From the NCBI GenBank assembly GCA_030144725.1, contig JASKMD010000024.1, positions 541,080 through 605,079 of the forward strand: a stretch of 64,000 bases of DNA, given 5' to 3'. Below, one piece after another: positions 1 through 19,556 of this stretch. Source of the DNA: Haematococcus lacustris (taxonomy: Eukaryota; Chlorophyta; Chlorophyceae; Chlamydomonadales; Haematococcaceae). A model generated the notes under the pieces. That model worked only from the letters and a program-made list of their open reading frames with translations. It searched no databases and was not told the DNA's origin. Position 1 is the stretch's first letter. The number at the start of each line of letters is the position of its first letter. Position numbers and translations under genes: made by a program.

Positions 1-268
1 CTCCCCTCCTCCCCTCCTCCCCTCCTCCCCTCCCCCCCTCCTCCCCTCCTCCCCTCCTCCCCTCCTCCCCTCCTCCCCTCCTCCCCTCCTCCCCTCCTCC
101 CCTCCTCCCCTCCTCCCCTCCTCCCCTCCTCCCCTCCTCCCCTCCTCCCCTCCTCCCCTCCTCCCCTCCTCCCCTCCTCCCCTCCTCCCCTCCTCCCCTC
201 CCCCCCTCCTCCCCTCCTCCCCTCCTCCCCTCCTCCCCTCCTCCCTTCCTCCCTCTCCCCCCCCCTCC
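1..268. repeat. CCCCTCCT octamer satellite
   Basis: Near-perfect tandem array of an 8-base unit, with a few Cs replacing Ts. It lies just downstream, in the minus sense, of the donor at 356 of the NEK10-like gene, so on the gene's sense strand it is a G-rich intronic repeat directly after a 5' splice site. The window edge cuts it. Confidence 0.9.
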
Positions 269-356
269 AGGTGTTGGTGTAATGGCATCGCTAGTGCAGG
301 AGCAGCAGGTGCAGCGTGGCAACCACCCACCTCCTGGCCTCCTTCTCCCAGCCCAC

Positions 357-8608
<8,252 letters not shown>

Positions 8609-8886
8609 CTGGGCGCATGCAGCCATCAAGGTAGTGGTGCATGGCCATGCGTCTGCTTGATGATGCGGTGACCAGGGGGCAGCAAGTTGTTGGTAAGGGC
8701 CTCATCAGCATGCAGCAAGGCAAACGCTTGTATGTGTATGGAACTAAAACATACCAGGGCATTGAAGAACCCTGTGAGATCTGCTGGTGCGGGACTGCTA
8801 GCCCCCACAAAATCATATGTGCTGCTGAACTGTATCGCAAAGTCGTCCAGCATGGATGCCTCCTGTGCAAGCCGTGATGTGTCAAG

Positions 8887-9149
8887 TTAAGCTACAAAGG
8901 CGACTGTGGCAACATCAAAGCATCGCAAATGGCCCACCCGAGACAGCTGCTCCGCATCCTGCTTGTTTGGATCACTTTTCAAAAGGCTGACGAGCGTCGG
9001 TAATGCCTGCACGACTTCTTGCATTAGCTTGCTGACGTGATACAGCCGCGTATGCCGACGCTGAAGCTGTCGACCTCGTGACTTTTTGCATCTCTTGCAC
9101 TTTTGGGCTACTAGAGCCCATCCATTCTTTGGGTCGTTTATTCGTGCAT
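8887..9149 (-). CDS. Unidentified cysteine/lysine-rich reading frame
   Basis: An open frame on the minus strand encodes a basic, Cys-containing stretch (KCKRCKKSRGRQLQRRH), then a helical part (LMQEVVQALPTLVSLLKS), and stops at 8887-8889. About 30 bases further on, another frame continues with EASMLDDFAIQFSSTYDF, so a very short intron or a frameshift may join them. It could be a 5' exon of the NEK10-like gene, a separate gene, or transposon debris. I do not recognise the family. Confidence 0.3.
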
Positions 9150-9503
9150 TGGTAAGGCATACATACCTCTTTTGTTTTCCTTACCTACATGCCTTTGCAT
9201 CCCATACCCTTCATGCCCTCCTTAACCGCAGGGTTGCAGAAGCATGCTCCGTTGCCTAGTGGAGCAATGTGGAGTTGTAGTACCACTGGTACTCAGCAAA
9301 CAAGTACAAAAAGGCTGCCCACCTTCATGCAAGATGTCCCAGGAGCCTAGTCCGCGTATCAAGAACACATAGCAACATACGACATAGCAACATACAACAC
9401 AGCAACATACAACAATGCTCTGCAAACGATGCTGTGGTGGAGCTCTACGGCTTCGAGCTACATCGGCCCGCAACGTGGTGTTGCCAACCAAAGCACCTAA
9501 CCT

Positions 9504-12258
9504 ATGGAGCCGCTCTACGCTGAACGCGGGGTGTGGTCTTGCTTGTGGTCGGGGTTCGCCGAAAAGCACGAAGCGAGGGGTCCTGTGCGAATGCGCAAGC
9601 GCAGGCGCGCAACGTCCGCAATAGCCCGCGCATCATCTGATACCCAAGCACCCATCGACTCGCCATCGTCCACTCCTGACTTGGTACCAGACACAGACTT
9701 CTCCATCGCCAAGATTAGCTACGGCTCCTCAATCCTCACGCCGCTGGGCGTCGGCCTGCTAGTGTACGGATTCGGTGCCTTCTTTCAGCTGCTGCCGGGC
9801 GGAGATGTGTCGTCCCTCATGCTCATCTACGGCTTTCCCATCTCTGTCCTAGGCTTTGCGCTGAGCTATGCACAGGTCGGTGGCGCAGTGCGTGGATAAG
9901 CAGGGTTCTAGGGCTGACCAGGGCTAAACCAGTGTTTGGGCAGCTGCTGCAGGTGGTAGTGCACAAGACCATTGTCAGCAGTAGCAATAGCTGCACACCC
10001 CTCACGAAGGACAGCATCTGTCTGTAGAGCACATATAAGGGGGACAGCATAGGGGGGCACAGACCTGGGAGGCTCACCATTCAGCATATGGCATGGCAGA
10101 AGTTGTTTTGTATGCTTCCCTATGCGTGACGCATGACCCATGTGGAGCGCTGTGATGCATTGCTAATGACAGCTGTCTGTGCTAGGCAGCTTGGCTGCTG
10201 TTTGAGAAGCGCATCAGAGAGCTGTAGTGTTGACAATCTGCCCACATGTTGCTGCCAGCCTGTCAGCAACGCTGCGGAGAGCTGCAGGTGCATGTAGGAC
10301 TGATGCCACCACCACTCTCTGCACCAACTGCAGCTGGCGCCTGTGCCCTGCAAAACAACGCGGGCCGCGTTTGAGTTGCGCAGCAGCCAAATGACTGACA
10401 TCCAAAAGCAAATCCGGGAGGATGTCACTCGCTACAGGTGTGATAACATGCTCTCCTGCTGCAGCCACAGCAACCACCACAGCCTCTGCAGCTGCAGTAG
10501 GGGGAAAGAATGGGGTACATGTGGCGGGGTGGATAAGGTACTGGCAGGGGCTCAGCCCTTGCTGCGAATATGTCCGACCATTCAGGTGTAGATGCAGACT
10601 CCTGCACTCCACCGCGCATGCTGCAAGCAACAACCCAGTGGGAAGCATGAGGCCAAAAGCAGCAGCACTGGCCGAGCTGCTCATGTGACCAGTGCGGTCT
10701 GAGACAGTAGCTTCGTGTTTGCCTGCCCACCGTCTGGTGCCACTGTCTAGCTGGAGCACCAGCCAAGCACTCATCTGAGGCCCTGCCCTGAACGTCCCTG
10801 CCATCTTGAATGCCAGGCCTTGCATGGCATCATGAGCATCAGGACTGAAACTTGTCCACCAAACATGTTAGCAGTACACACTGACATGAATCATCTTGGT
10901 GGGTCAACAATTCCTCCCATGACAGTTTTCCTCCAGGACCAGTTGATGTGCTGCCCTGGCCCTCCTGGCTAATGCCACATTGGGTATTACCAGCTGCAGA
11001 GCTGAGGGCACAGTGGAGGGAGCGCATGGCAGCAGCAGATCAGTGTCACGTGCAGCTGCAGCAATGCCACAGTCGCTGTGCCACTGACCCACTCCTGCCA
11101 GGCTATGGGTGTGGTGGCGCTGTGTGCCCAGGTACGGTGATGAGCAGCACTTGGAGGAGGCCCTGGACAAGATCTTCAGGTTCGGCAAGAGTGGAGGCCT
11201 GGCCCGCAAGCAAAGCCCCTTGCTTGTCGGTGAGAGTTGGGCACAGCAGCGGGCGTCTGCCTCCTGCCTTGATGCAGCAGCAGCAGTAGCTGCAGGGGAG
11301 GCACGGTAGCAGCATCTTGTGCAGATCAATTACAGCCAGGCTGCTGTGGCTAGCGCCTAAGCGGCATGAGCTATTGGTCTATGGCCCAGGCAGTGTGAAG
11401 CTCATCAGCCAACAGCCATCAGAGCAGGATGCGCCATGTTTAGAGGGAGCTGAGCAGAAGCTGGCGTGGTGGCTTGTTCCCAGGGGTGCGGGAGGAAGTG
11501 ATGGAGGGTGCCTATACCCTGGTGCTGGAGTTCAAGGTGAGCAACGTGGTCTTACAGGGTGCCGGAGGGATGCCAAGGATGCAGGCAACCGCTGTGAGTG
11601 TTTAGGGGCTGGTGCTGCCCTTTCATAACAATGCGTGAAGATGGGTATGCAAGGAGGAGAGGGAACAGGCAGGCTAGGCATGGGCATGGATTGCACCCAA
11701 CATGGATTGTCACCTTGCACCCAGCATAACTTACTAGAATGTGTTGTTGTAGTGGCGCCCAGAAGCAGGCTGCTCTGGGCTGTGCTCTGCAGGCCTCTCT
11801 GGACATGGAGAAATGGACGGAAAAGCAGCCCAAGTTCCAGTCCTTCTTTGGGCCAGGGGTGGAGGCTATCATGATTGAGGTATAGCTGCCTCGTTTGTCA
11901 CCATGACCACATGAACCTAGCTCACTCGTCATCCTGACCCCCATCTCAGTTGTGCTAGGCCAAACACAAGCAGCCTGGCAGTTAGTACTGATTGCCTTCT
12001 GTGCCCCAGGTGTGGCTCCCTAGCTTTATTCGACTGTACATGCCACGCTCTACATGATGAAGATGGCTTGCACCACTCTAGATGTCGGCCGTCAGGCTGC
12101 ATGACTCTCACAGCCAGTCGATGTGCTACTCGCAGACTGCGCAAGGCGTGGACGTGGCGCTGAAGTGCGATGGCAGCGGCTTGGGGAGAGAGGGCAAGGT
12201 GCAGAAGGATGCACTGCCGCCACTCATGCCTGGCTTAAAAGCTCGCCAACAAGATTGA
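9504..12258 (+). CDS. DUF2854 family chloroplast/thylakoid membrane protein
   Basis: Six exons: 9504-9875, 10334-10437, 11132-11229, 11484-11536, 11793-11879 and 12136-12258, all phase-consistent. The first carries two hydrophobic segments (ILTPLGVGLLVYGFGAFF and SLMLIYGFPISVLGFAL). The rest is soluble: TDIQKQIREDVTRYRYGDEQ, ALDKIFRFGKSGG, EEVMEGAYTLVLEFK, KFQSFFGPGVEAIMIE, and a tail LPPLMPGLKARQQ. These landmarks fit the DUF2854 family of cyanobacteria and plastid-bearing eukaryotes, whose function is unknown to me. The start is uncertain. The ATG at 9504 is in frame, but a much better transit-peptide-like stretch begins at the ATG at 9415 in another frame, so either an unseen small intron joins them or the start is 9504. 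Reading through the last intron would stop at once at 11883-11885 (TAG), so a five-exon form ending there is the alternative. Confidence 0.8.
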
Positions 12259-12562
12259 CTCAATCATTGAGTCCTTCAGAGTAAGCACCTCAATGGCTTG
12301 GCACGTGAGATGCTGCTTCGTCCTTAGGGCATAGGCGCGTGCGGTAGGGACTTCTTCCCAGAGCAGCCCTACTCTGTGGGTCAGATGACCGCTTTGGTAA
12401 TGATGGGTCACGATCTAGTGATGATGACTTACATCGATTGTCAAAAACATTCGGCGCTTTAAGGTGCACTGACCACCCAGGTTTTCAAGGGTATTGTTCA
12501 CCCGCTGTTCAATAGATTGACATTCCTGGCGCAATCATTCACATTGACAGCCGAACCATGGT
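12259..12562. other. Intergenic, no gene seen
   Basis: Downstream of the DUF2854 gene. I see no open frame of note, no repeat array and no clear terminal signal. It probably holds the 3' UTR. Confidence 0.5.
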
Positions 12563-12837
12563 CGACAGAAACGGTCATGGTTGCACATGCCAGACGTGCC
12601 AGAACGGGTTGCTGGCAGTTCCAGGGGGCAGTGGGAGAAGGATGAGTGGGACAGTGACAGTGAGGGCTGGGGGTTAAGAGGGGGCTAAACTACGGTGTGT
12701 CATAATGACCTGGCTAGTTACATGGCTGCACGACATGGCTGCATGGCACCTGTAAGCTGTGTGAAGTCTGAGGGGTTGCCTTACATTGCAGCCTGCATGT
12801 AGACCGCAACTTCACGCAAAGCATTGCCATGCTCACT
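12563..12837 (+). mobile_element. Transposon fragment; uninterrupted copy of the copia target sequence
   Basis: The sequence repeats, with few differences, the DNA left of the copia insertion (16005-16198) joined directly to the DNA right of it (24924 onwards). It includes GGCACCTGTAAGCTG where the two halves meet. It encodes the same acidic C-terminal end as the copy at 15.8-16.1 kb (MPDVPERVAGSSRGQW, then DEWDSDSE). It therefore works as a natural empty-site paralogue. Confidence 0.75.
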
Positions 12838-14043
12838 TCAGGCGCTCCCAACATGGGGTTGGTAATATGCATGCAAGTACTCTCTCAATACTGCATCTTT
12901 TTCGATAGCGTTTGTCACATTGGTAGCTGCAAAGCAATGCGCGTCATCTGACCATCAGCGCAAGCCATTGGAGTCTTTGCTCGCGTACTGCCACATGTGC
13001 CCGCGAACAAATCACAGCGGCGAGACGAGTCTCCTTGGCACGGTGAGCCACATCGCTGTGACCTCACCTACCTAGCGCAGTGAGCGGGTTGTGCACACAT
13101 GGAATGTCCGGCAAACACCCATCGCGATGCCTGCCGGGCGTGCAGGGCACCTAGACGGGGTGAATGAAACATAATAGATGTGCTCACTTCCGCCGAATAG
13201 ACCATTTGGGTCGGCGCACACTAAGGTATCACCGGCTTGGAACCCCCCTCCTCCACTGTGTCCTCCACTGTGTTGCACCCGTTGCACCCACAGGAAAACG
13301 GCCACAAAATGTTTGTTCTTGACCCCTTGGCGCATTTATTAGAACAAACCGCACGTTAAACAGCCCAGGCCTCTATCAGTTTGACATCTTCATAGTGACA
13401 TCATGTTCTCCAAGCAGAATCAGGGCTACGGGGCTGTGGGGTGGCAGTTGAGCTATGAAACTTTGCACGCAGGTGGATGGCATGTAGGGGAGTGTAACTC
13501 TCAGAGGAGCCGAGTCCTGATTCGGTCATGATGTGGAGTTGTGTGTCTGACTGCATGGCCCCGGTCCTGAGATCGGCTAAGGGAGTTGGGGGTCACCGAC
13601 CAAAGTGAGCTTTTGGCTTGTCTGAGTATCAGCGTTTGTAGCAATGTCTGAGAGGAGCTCAACCTAGTAAGTAGCATGTTGTAAGTCGAAATGGTCGAGC
13701 TGTGGCATTGCCCTCCAGGTATGGGGAGGAGGTGGGCTCAGTGCCACATCGCTGCAGCCGCTTTCCGATCCGACTGCTGCCGCCGACGCGCATGCTCATG
13801 TTGAGCAGCCTAAGCGACTCGCAGCGATGACTGCATGCTCCGCTACGGCTCAAATTTGAATCACTAACTTTGACGCTTTGTTGTGCACGGCCTACTCTGT
13901 GTATATTTATTCTGGATGGGTGAAAGGTAGCTGGCTGGGTTGGCTACATTGTGAATCATCTAGCATAACATTTGGCGCAGTGAGTGCAGAGTTACAGCCG
14001 TCCCACTACCAGGGGTAGGTTTTCTGTTAGTTGGGGGCGCCTG
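12838..14043. mobile_element. TCAGG-ended non-autonomous DNA element
   Basis: Left end TCAGGCGCTCCCAAC followed by ATGGGGTTGGTAAT; right end GTTAGTTGGGGGCGCCTG. The interior is about 1.2 kb and closely matches the two copies at 47.9-50.3 kb. No coding sequence for a transposase is visible. The 7 flanking bases on each side (GCTCACT and GCATACT) match at only 5 of 7 positions, so its target duplication has decayed or was never there. Confidence 0.65.
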
Positions 14044-15802
14044 GCATACTCTCACGTCTGACGGCTCGTTTCAGGTCCTACCTCACGTCTGAATGAACGT
14101 CTAATTGGGAGCGCCTGACTGGCAGGCTCAAGAAGTCTGTGTCCTTGGCTGGGGCAAAGGTCCTGCTGGGCACTGAGGAGCACCGGCGCAGATTCGGATT
14201 CTGGGGGCTGGTTGGTGGGCACCTGCCAGCCTGGTCAAAGCGGCAGTGCACCTATGTGCGCCGCATGGTGTGCGGGCTGGACGTCAGCTGGTTGGTGGGG
14301 GAGGGTGGGGTGGTGGTGACTGAAGCCATGCAGGCTGAGGTGGCTTTGCAGCGGGGCCTGCTGGGGCTTGACGCCTCACATGCAATGGGGGTGGGTAAAT
14401 CAGTGTTATAAATGCAAGAGCCCGTAAGCTACAAGGTAGCGTATCACCGGGTTCTAACACGGTTGGAATTTAGTCCGAGCGTGTTGCGAGAGGTCACCGG
14501 TTCCCTAACCCTACTCTTTTTTTCCCCTCCTAGTCCGACGCCTGGCGGGCTGAAATGTGATGTACATAGCCGATATGTCGATAGCAGGCGCAGTTCCATC
14601 ACTGATGCCGCTACATACCACTAGAACAATCGATGGTGAGCAGCTGAGGTGTATCCGCGCTCGCTTGCATGGCCTCAATCGCAATGGCGGCATGGCCTCA
14701 ATCGCATGGCGGCTAGGGCACGACTGTTAACGTTAACATCCTGATGTTTGGGCCTGTTAACGTGGTTTAACAAATGTTTAACGTAACGTTAACGCCTTGA
14801 GCCTAACACCCTGACGACCCGGAGTGCGATGGGGGTTTGATTGAGGTCTTCTGGCACATAGTATGCACGAGTATGCAACACAGTACGCTCCCGACATCTA
14901 AGGAGCCAGGCAATAGGTTTCATTGAGTGGCTTCGCCTCCGAGCGGCTAAGCAAGCCGCTGAGTAAGCCGCGCAGTCATTGTGGTCCTTTTGTTGCAACG
15001 ATTTTCGACACGGCTGGTTGCGCCTAGCATAATAAGCACACAAGCTTGACTAGCTTGTTGACCTTGTTTAATGCTGAAGTTGTAATGTGCCTCCCGTGGC
15101 GCCATAGAGAGATGTAGCCCCCCGGAGTATACTTAGCTAGTCCCGCTAGTGCGGAGAGTGCTTGGCTAGTTAGCCTGATAAGCCCCGCAGCCTGACTTGC
15201 ACGACTGCACTGACTTGCACGCCTGACTTGCACGGCGCACTTTGTGCATTTGCGCTTGCGATGCTTGACGCCATCATGCCTGCCACCACCCCAGCTAACG
15301 GGACAATAGCCTCCTTGTTCGTCACCATTTTAAAAAATCGCCCCCAGAGCTACAGCCAACCCCAAAAGCTACAGCCGACCAGCCATGGCCTGCTACAAGC
15401 ACAGTTATATCATAGTGAAACATCATCCGAGCACTGTAGCTCTGCGTGTAGCTTTGGTTCGCGAAAAGGCTGCGTGTGTGCATTGGTTCGCACATTGGGG
15501 TCGCGGTTGCTTTGCCTTCCATCGCGACTGCGGAGCGCCACCTGGCGGTCGTGTTAAACATTTGTTAAACATTCTCCCTTTGTTAAACTTTGTTAAACAT
15601 TGTTTAACAAACCGGGTCATGCTCTAATGGCGGCATGGCCTCAATCGCAAGAGGTAACGCGCCACTTGCCAGTAGATGCGCAATGATTCGCAGGTGTCAA
15701 TGTGACAAACGCTATCGAAAACGGTGCAGTGCTGAGCGATAATTTGCATGACGATTACAAACCCCATGTTGGGAACGGCTGACTCCGACGCCGCCAAGGC
15801 TG
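14044..15802. other. Repeat-rich intergenic DNA
   Basis: No convincing gene. It holds a second TCAGG-type right end near 14108, a block at about 14535-14690 that recurs inverted at about 30250-30400, a run of GTTAAC-like words around 14725-14790 and 15550-15610, and a degenerate inverted left end of the TCAGG family around 15660-15780. A 90-codon frame at 14139-14411 has no recognisable domain. Confidence 0.5.
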
Positions 15803-16198
15803 GTGTTGACAAAGTTAGCCAATGCAAACAACAATGCAAACGCGAACATGCTGCCAGGCCCAGGACGCGCATTACCCCGCAGCGCAAGCCCAAGACCTTC
15901 GCAGTCGCAGTCGCAGCAGTCGCAGTCGCAGGCACAGCAGGCCACGGGTGGTTGCCCGGAAACCGCAGAGAATTTGAGAAGAATTAGATACCCAAATCTA
16001 CAGAAACGACAGAAACGGACATGGTTGCACATGCCAGACGTGCCAGAACGGGTTGCTGGCAGTTCCAGGGGGCAGTGGGAGGAGGATGAGTGGGACAGTG
16101 ACAGTGAGGGTTGAGGGATCAACAGGGGGTAAAACTACGGTGTGTCATAATGACCTGGCTAGTTACATGGCTGCACGACATGGCTGCATGGCACCTGT
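15803..16198 (+). mobile_element. Transposon-derived coding fragment, left half of the copia target
   Basis: The open frame 15803-16114 contains a Ser/Gln-rich stretch and ends in an acidic tail (WEEDEWDSDSEG). Parts recur at 29.83-29.99 kb and at 12.56-12.84 kb, so this is a dispersed mobile-element gene fragment. The copia element begins directly after 16198. Confidence 0.55.
16194..16198. repeat. Target-site duplication of the copia element, left copy (CCTGT)
   Basis: CCTGT here is repeated at 24924-24928 directly outside the other LTR. The uninterrupted paralogue near 12.76 kb has CCTGT once. Confidence 0.9.
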
Positions 16199-16452
16199 TG
16201 CGAAGGGGGCACGTCAATGCCCATTACAAAAGAGTCCACGATCTAAGAACAAGTACAAGTGCATAGCGGTGCACTACGGCTGCCACGTCGGATGCCCTAT
16301 GTGCCATTGCAAGAGCGACCACCATACCTGCGAAGGGGGCACGTCAATGCCCACCGTCGCAGGCCCAAGGCACAGCTTAAGTACACCGCCTCACACTAGT
16401 TCACACTTAGGTCAGAGACGGCTGCGGGTGGCCTAGGCCTGTTCCCACAACA
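16199..16452 (-). repeat. Copia 3' LTR
   Basis: 254-bp direct repeat of 24670-24923. Read on the minus strand it begins TGTTGTGGGAACAGG and ends CCCCCTTCGCA, with the usual TG...CA ends. One base in the compared stretch differs (AAGTGCATAG against AAATGCATAG), so the two LTRs look very young. Confidence 0.93.
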
Positions 16453-16466
16453 CTCCCCCTCAGGCC
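16453..16466 (-). promoter_or_regulatory. Copia polypurine tract
   Basis: On the minus strand CCTGAGGGGGAG directly precedes the 3' LTR, the expected place for the plus-strand DNA primer. Confidence 0.8.
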
Positions 16467-16767
16467 AGGCCAGCAAAGCAGGAAGCTAAAGCGCTAAGCG
16501 TCAACAGAAGTACAGATGCATGGAGACAAAGAAAGCATAGTGTACACAGAGGGTGGCCAAAATCTGATAGGCCTGATTCGGCGGTTCTCCCGGTTCCGCG
16601 CTCGAACACGCGCGCTTCCTTCCATGCACCGTCCTTTGCGTGCGTATTGGTGGTGTGGGGCAGCATGGGGCAGCGCGTCACGTTCCGACGGCTGAGATCT
16701 GGCCCCCGCCTGTCACGCACTTTTTGACCCTCCCGGCAACTAAGGTGCCGCTTGCACCGCTGCAGCA

Positions 16768-18609
16768 GGTCACCCCCGCCATTGGCCCCGCAAATGTGAG
16801 ACGGTCTGGGGCGCGAATCTCCGTGTAGCTCGCGACAAAGTTTTGGCGCAGTTGGGTGTAACAGGCGTATCCGGCACCCCGCAGCCGCAAAACACTAGCT
16901 CAGATCGGCGCCCGCCCAAACCTGACCTGTGCTTTCCGCTCCTAAAAGACTCACGCACATCATAAGGCGAGGCTGGCAGTCCTTCTACGCACGCCGTAAG
17001 CCAACGGCACAAGTGCAGTACGCCTGCTTGCATGTCAGTGCATGGAGCATATAATTCGTGCATATGCGCACAAGTCAGCAAGCTGGCACCCCTTACCTCA
17101 CTTACGTTGCGGCATGACTCTATGTAAATGTAAGCTGCCTTATGACAGCGCTACATCATCACTTGGCAATATGTTGTCGGGATGCCTCGGGATGGCTCTG
17201 GCTTTCAGTGTTACATGTGCCGTGGTGCCTCAACCCTCTTCCTCAACTTCAGCAGGCACATGTCACGCAAAATCATTACAGCAATACATGTATCGATGCT
17301 CAAACGCCTTGCAACACCACTACAGAAGACATGTATCGCTGATGCCAAGCACATGCATTGATGTAAAAAGGTGGCAACACCACACCACAACACCTCCACT
17401 CGTACACATCAACACCACCACCTCAACAACACACCACAACACAATGACTCATGCCTCACACACCACCTATGCTATGTGCACAACAAGCAAGGGCTGGTCG
17501 CACCTCCTTGCTATAGCTAACACTCACCACGGGACTGCTAAGCACTTTGCCTTGCTGCCTATGCCCCATGGTACCAAATCAGGCTGGGCTGGGCTGGGCT
17601 GGGCGGGCTAAGCTAGGCTGGTCTGGGGTGGGCTGGGCTAGGCTAGGCTGGGCTGGGCTGGGCTGGGCTGGGCTGGGCTGGGCTGGGCTGGGCTGGGCTG
17701 GGCTGGGCTGGGCTAGGCTGGGGTGGGGTGGGGTGGGCTGGGCTAGATTTTAGGGGGGAGGGGGGGGGTACCCTAACAACAAGGTGACACAACACAACAA
17801 CACACAATACAACACAACAACAACGTCCAGCTCCATGTCATGCCTTGCTGACTCCTTGCTACCTCCTTGTTGGCTGCTGCTCTACGCCGCTGCTGCCTTG
17901 CTCGGTGATGGACATGGGGGTGATTCATTGGCATCCTGCACACACAATCACAAAGACAAGGTCTTGGGGCACACACCACAAAACATGCTTATTAATTAGT
18001 TCTAATTAATCAAATCTTAAGGCTCACGACAGTTGTGTGCTTCCCTCAGCTGCTCATGCCTGGCATGCGTTTCACAAGTGTTCACACGAACATCAAACTG
18101 ACCTAGACAAGGTGAGGTATAATACAACCTTACTCACCTCTTGCTCACTGTTTTCAAGAGCTGATTCCCTTGCTGCACTCCTGCTTGGAAGAGCCTTGGG
18201 CTGCTGTGGGTTTGATGCTGATCTTCACAACAGCCAAGCACCTGTGGAGGTCAGCAGATTTGGTTGCATGTGTTGACATTGTATGCAAAACGCACTAAGA
18301 AACAGCACCCCGTGCTTACCTGAGATGTATTCGCGAGTTGCCCAGTCCAACGGCAGCAAAGGCTGCTCGGCACGGAAATGCCCCGGCCACCAATTCATCT
18401 CTCCTGTTGCGACACGCATATATACGGATGGAGAATGACATAGCGAGGCTAATCAAGTCGTCGACACAATGCAGTACAATCGACAAAAGAGGGCCTAACC
18501 TGCTAGCGACACCGTTGTGAGATGTAGAGCCCAATGGTGGAAGAATTACATGCAGCGGATCAAAGACGGTGCCAAAAAGTGAATTGCGGGGCCAATGGCG
18601 GGGGTGACC
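16768..18609. mobile_element. Non-autonomous TIR element, GGTCACCCCCGCC family
   Basis: The ends are perfect inverted repeats of about 26 bp beginning GGTCACCCCCGCCATTGG. They are flanked by the 4-bp direct repeat AGCA (16764-16767 and 18610-18613). The interior holds a GGGCT satellite and no transposase. The outer 19 bases equal the ends of the larger element 25021-29822, so that element, or a relative, could mobilise it (inference). Confidence 0.85.
17580..17745. repeat. GGGCT pentamer array
   Basis: About 30 copies of a GGGCT unit with a few A substitutions, inside the TIR element 16768-18609. Confidence 0.9.
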
Positions 18610-18796
18610 AGCACGGAACGCGCGCGAGTCAGCCCCTTCTAGACACCTCGGTAGGTGCCCGATGTGGCGCAGCCTTTGCGCCCCGTTTGCTCGTTCGCTC
18701 AGGCCGCGGCCTTGCGGCAAAATTCGCGTTGGCGGGGTTGATCCTGTTTATCCATGGCCTCATGAGCCCAGATCCCACCGCACACCACCGACCCCA

Positions 18797-19219
18797 ATGG
18801 CCAAACTGACCACTGGGGCTGCTGGGCAGTCCACCAAGGCTTCCAGCAGCGCAGGCGATAGAGCCAGCAGGCTCTCCGAAGCTGCTCGGGCCTACCTCAA
18901 GCCTAAGCGGGGCCAGCCACAGCCGTCCATCGCTGCCCTGGCCCAGCTTCTCAGCGTCCCCTATGCCACCCTCCACGGGGTCATCAAGAGGGGTGGGGTG
19001 GTTGCAAAACGGGGGCGGCCAACAGTTTTGTCAGCTGTAGCGGAGCAGCAGCTCAGGGACATGGTGGTGGGGGCCCAGCAGCAGGGTGTGGGGGTGACCA
19101 AGACAGCACTGCTGGCAGCCGTGAGGACGACGCAGCGGGTCACGGAGCGCAAGGGCAAAGTGGACCCCTTTAAGGGGAAGGCCCCTGGCAAGAAATGGCG
19201 CCAGGGGTTCATGCGGTAA
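18797..19219 (+). CDS. Helix-turn-helix domain of a pogo/Tc1-like transposase, truncated
   Basis: 140 codons from the ATG at 18797. The middle reads as a helix-turn-helix (PSIAALAQLLSVPYATLHGV) followed by KRGRPTVLSAVAEQQLRDMV and a second DNA-binding-like part. It ends KWRQGFMR then stop, exactly where DDE_1-type transposases usually continue into their catalytic domain. No catalytic core is present before the next frame at 19296. It lies in the copia 3' region. It may be a deletion derivative that could still bind DNA; that is inference. Confidence 0.5.
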   Translation: MAKLTTGAAGQSTKASSSAGDRASRLSEAARAYLKPKRGQPQPSIAALAQLLSVPYATLHGVIKRGGVVAKRGRPTVLSAVAEQQLRDMVVGAQQQGVGVTKTALLAAVRTTQRVTERKGKVDPFKGKAPGKKWRQGFMR

Positions 19220-19295
19220 TTAGTTATAATTATTTACTTGAAGTATATAATTAAACACTGATAACAATACATGTCGGGCGGCATTTGAAAAGAGC

Positions 19296-19556
19296 GTGCA
19301 CTCTAGAAGTGGCTTAAACCCCCCAGACAAGGATAACATGCTAGCAGCAGCAGCAGCCAGCATGGAGGGTGGCAAGCAGCAACCAGCCTTCAAACCCTGG
19401 GTCCCCTTGACAGTCGACGCCGCAATGTTGCGTGTTGCAGCTCAGCGATCAGCCCAACCGCAGCCCAGCCTGCGTTTCCCTGCAGAGGATAGGTTCTACT
19501 TTAAGCATGAGGTGGTTGCCAGGGCTGCCAAGAAGGCCGTGAAGAAGAGCAAGTGA
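19296..19556 (+). CDS. Small basic reading frame, possible tail of the same transposon gene
   Basis: 86 codons, with FPAEDRFYFKHEVVARAAKK and a terminal KKSK. It is only about 77 bases after the helix-turn-helix frame and in a different frame. I do not recognise a domain. Reading it as the 3' end of an internally deleted transposase gene is a guess from position. Confidence 0.3.
   Translation: MHSRSGLNPPDKDNMLAAAAASMEGGKQQPAFKPWVPLTVDAAMLRVAAQRSAQPQPSLRFPAEDRFYFKHEVVARAAKKAVKKSK

Noticed and set aside
14139..14411. 90-codon frame between transposon ends
   Set aside because: Has an ATG and stop but no recognisable domain. It lies in repeat DNA, so it is not called as a gene.
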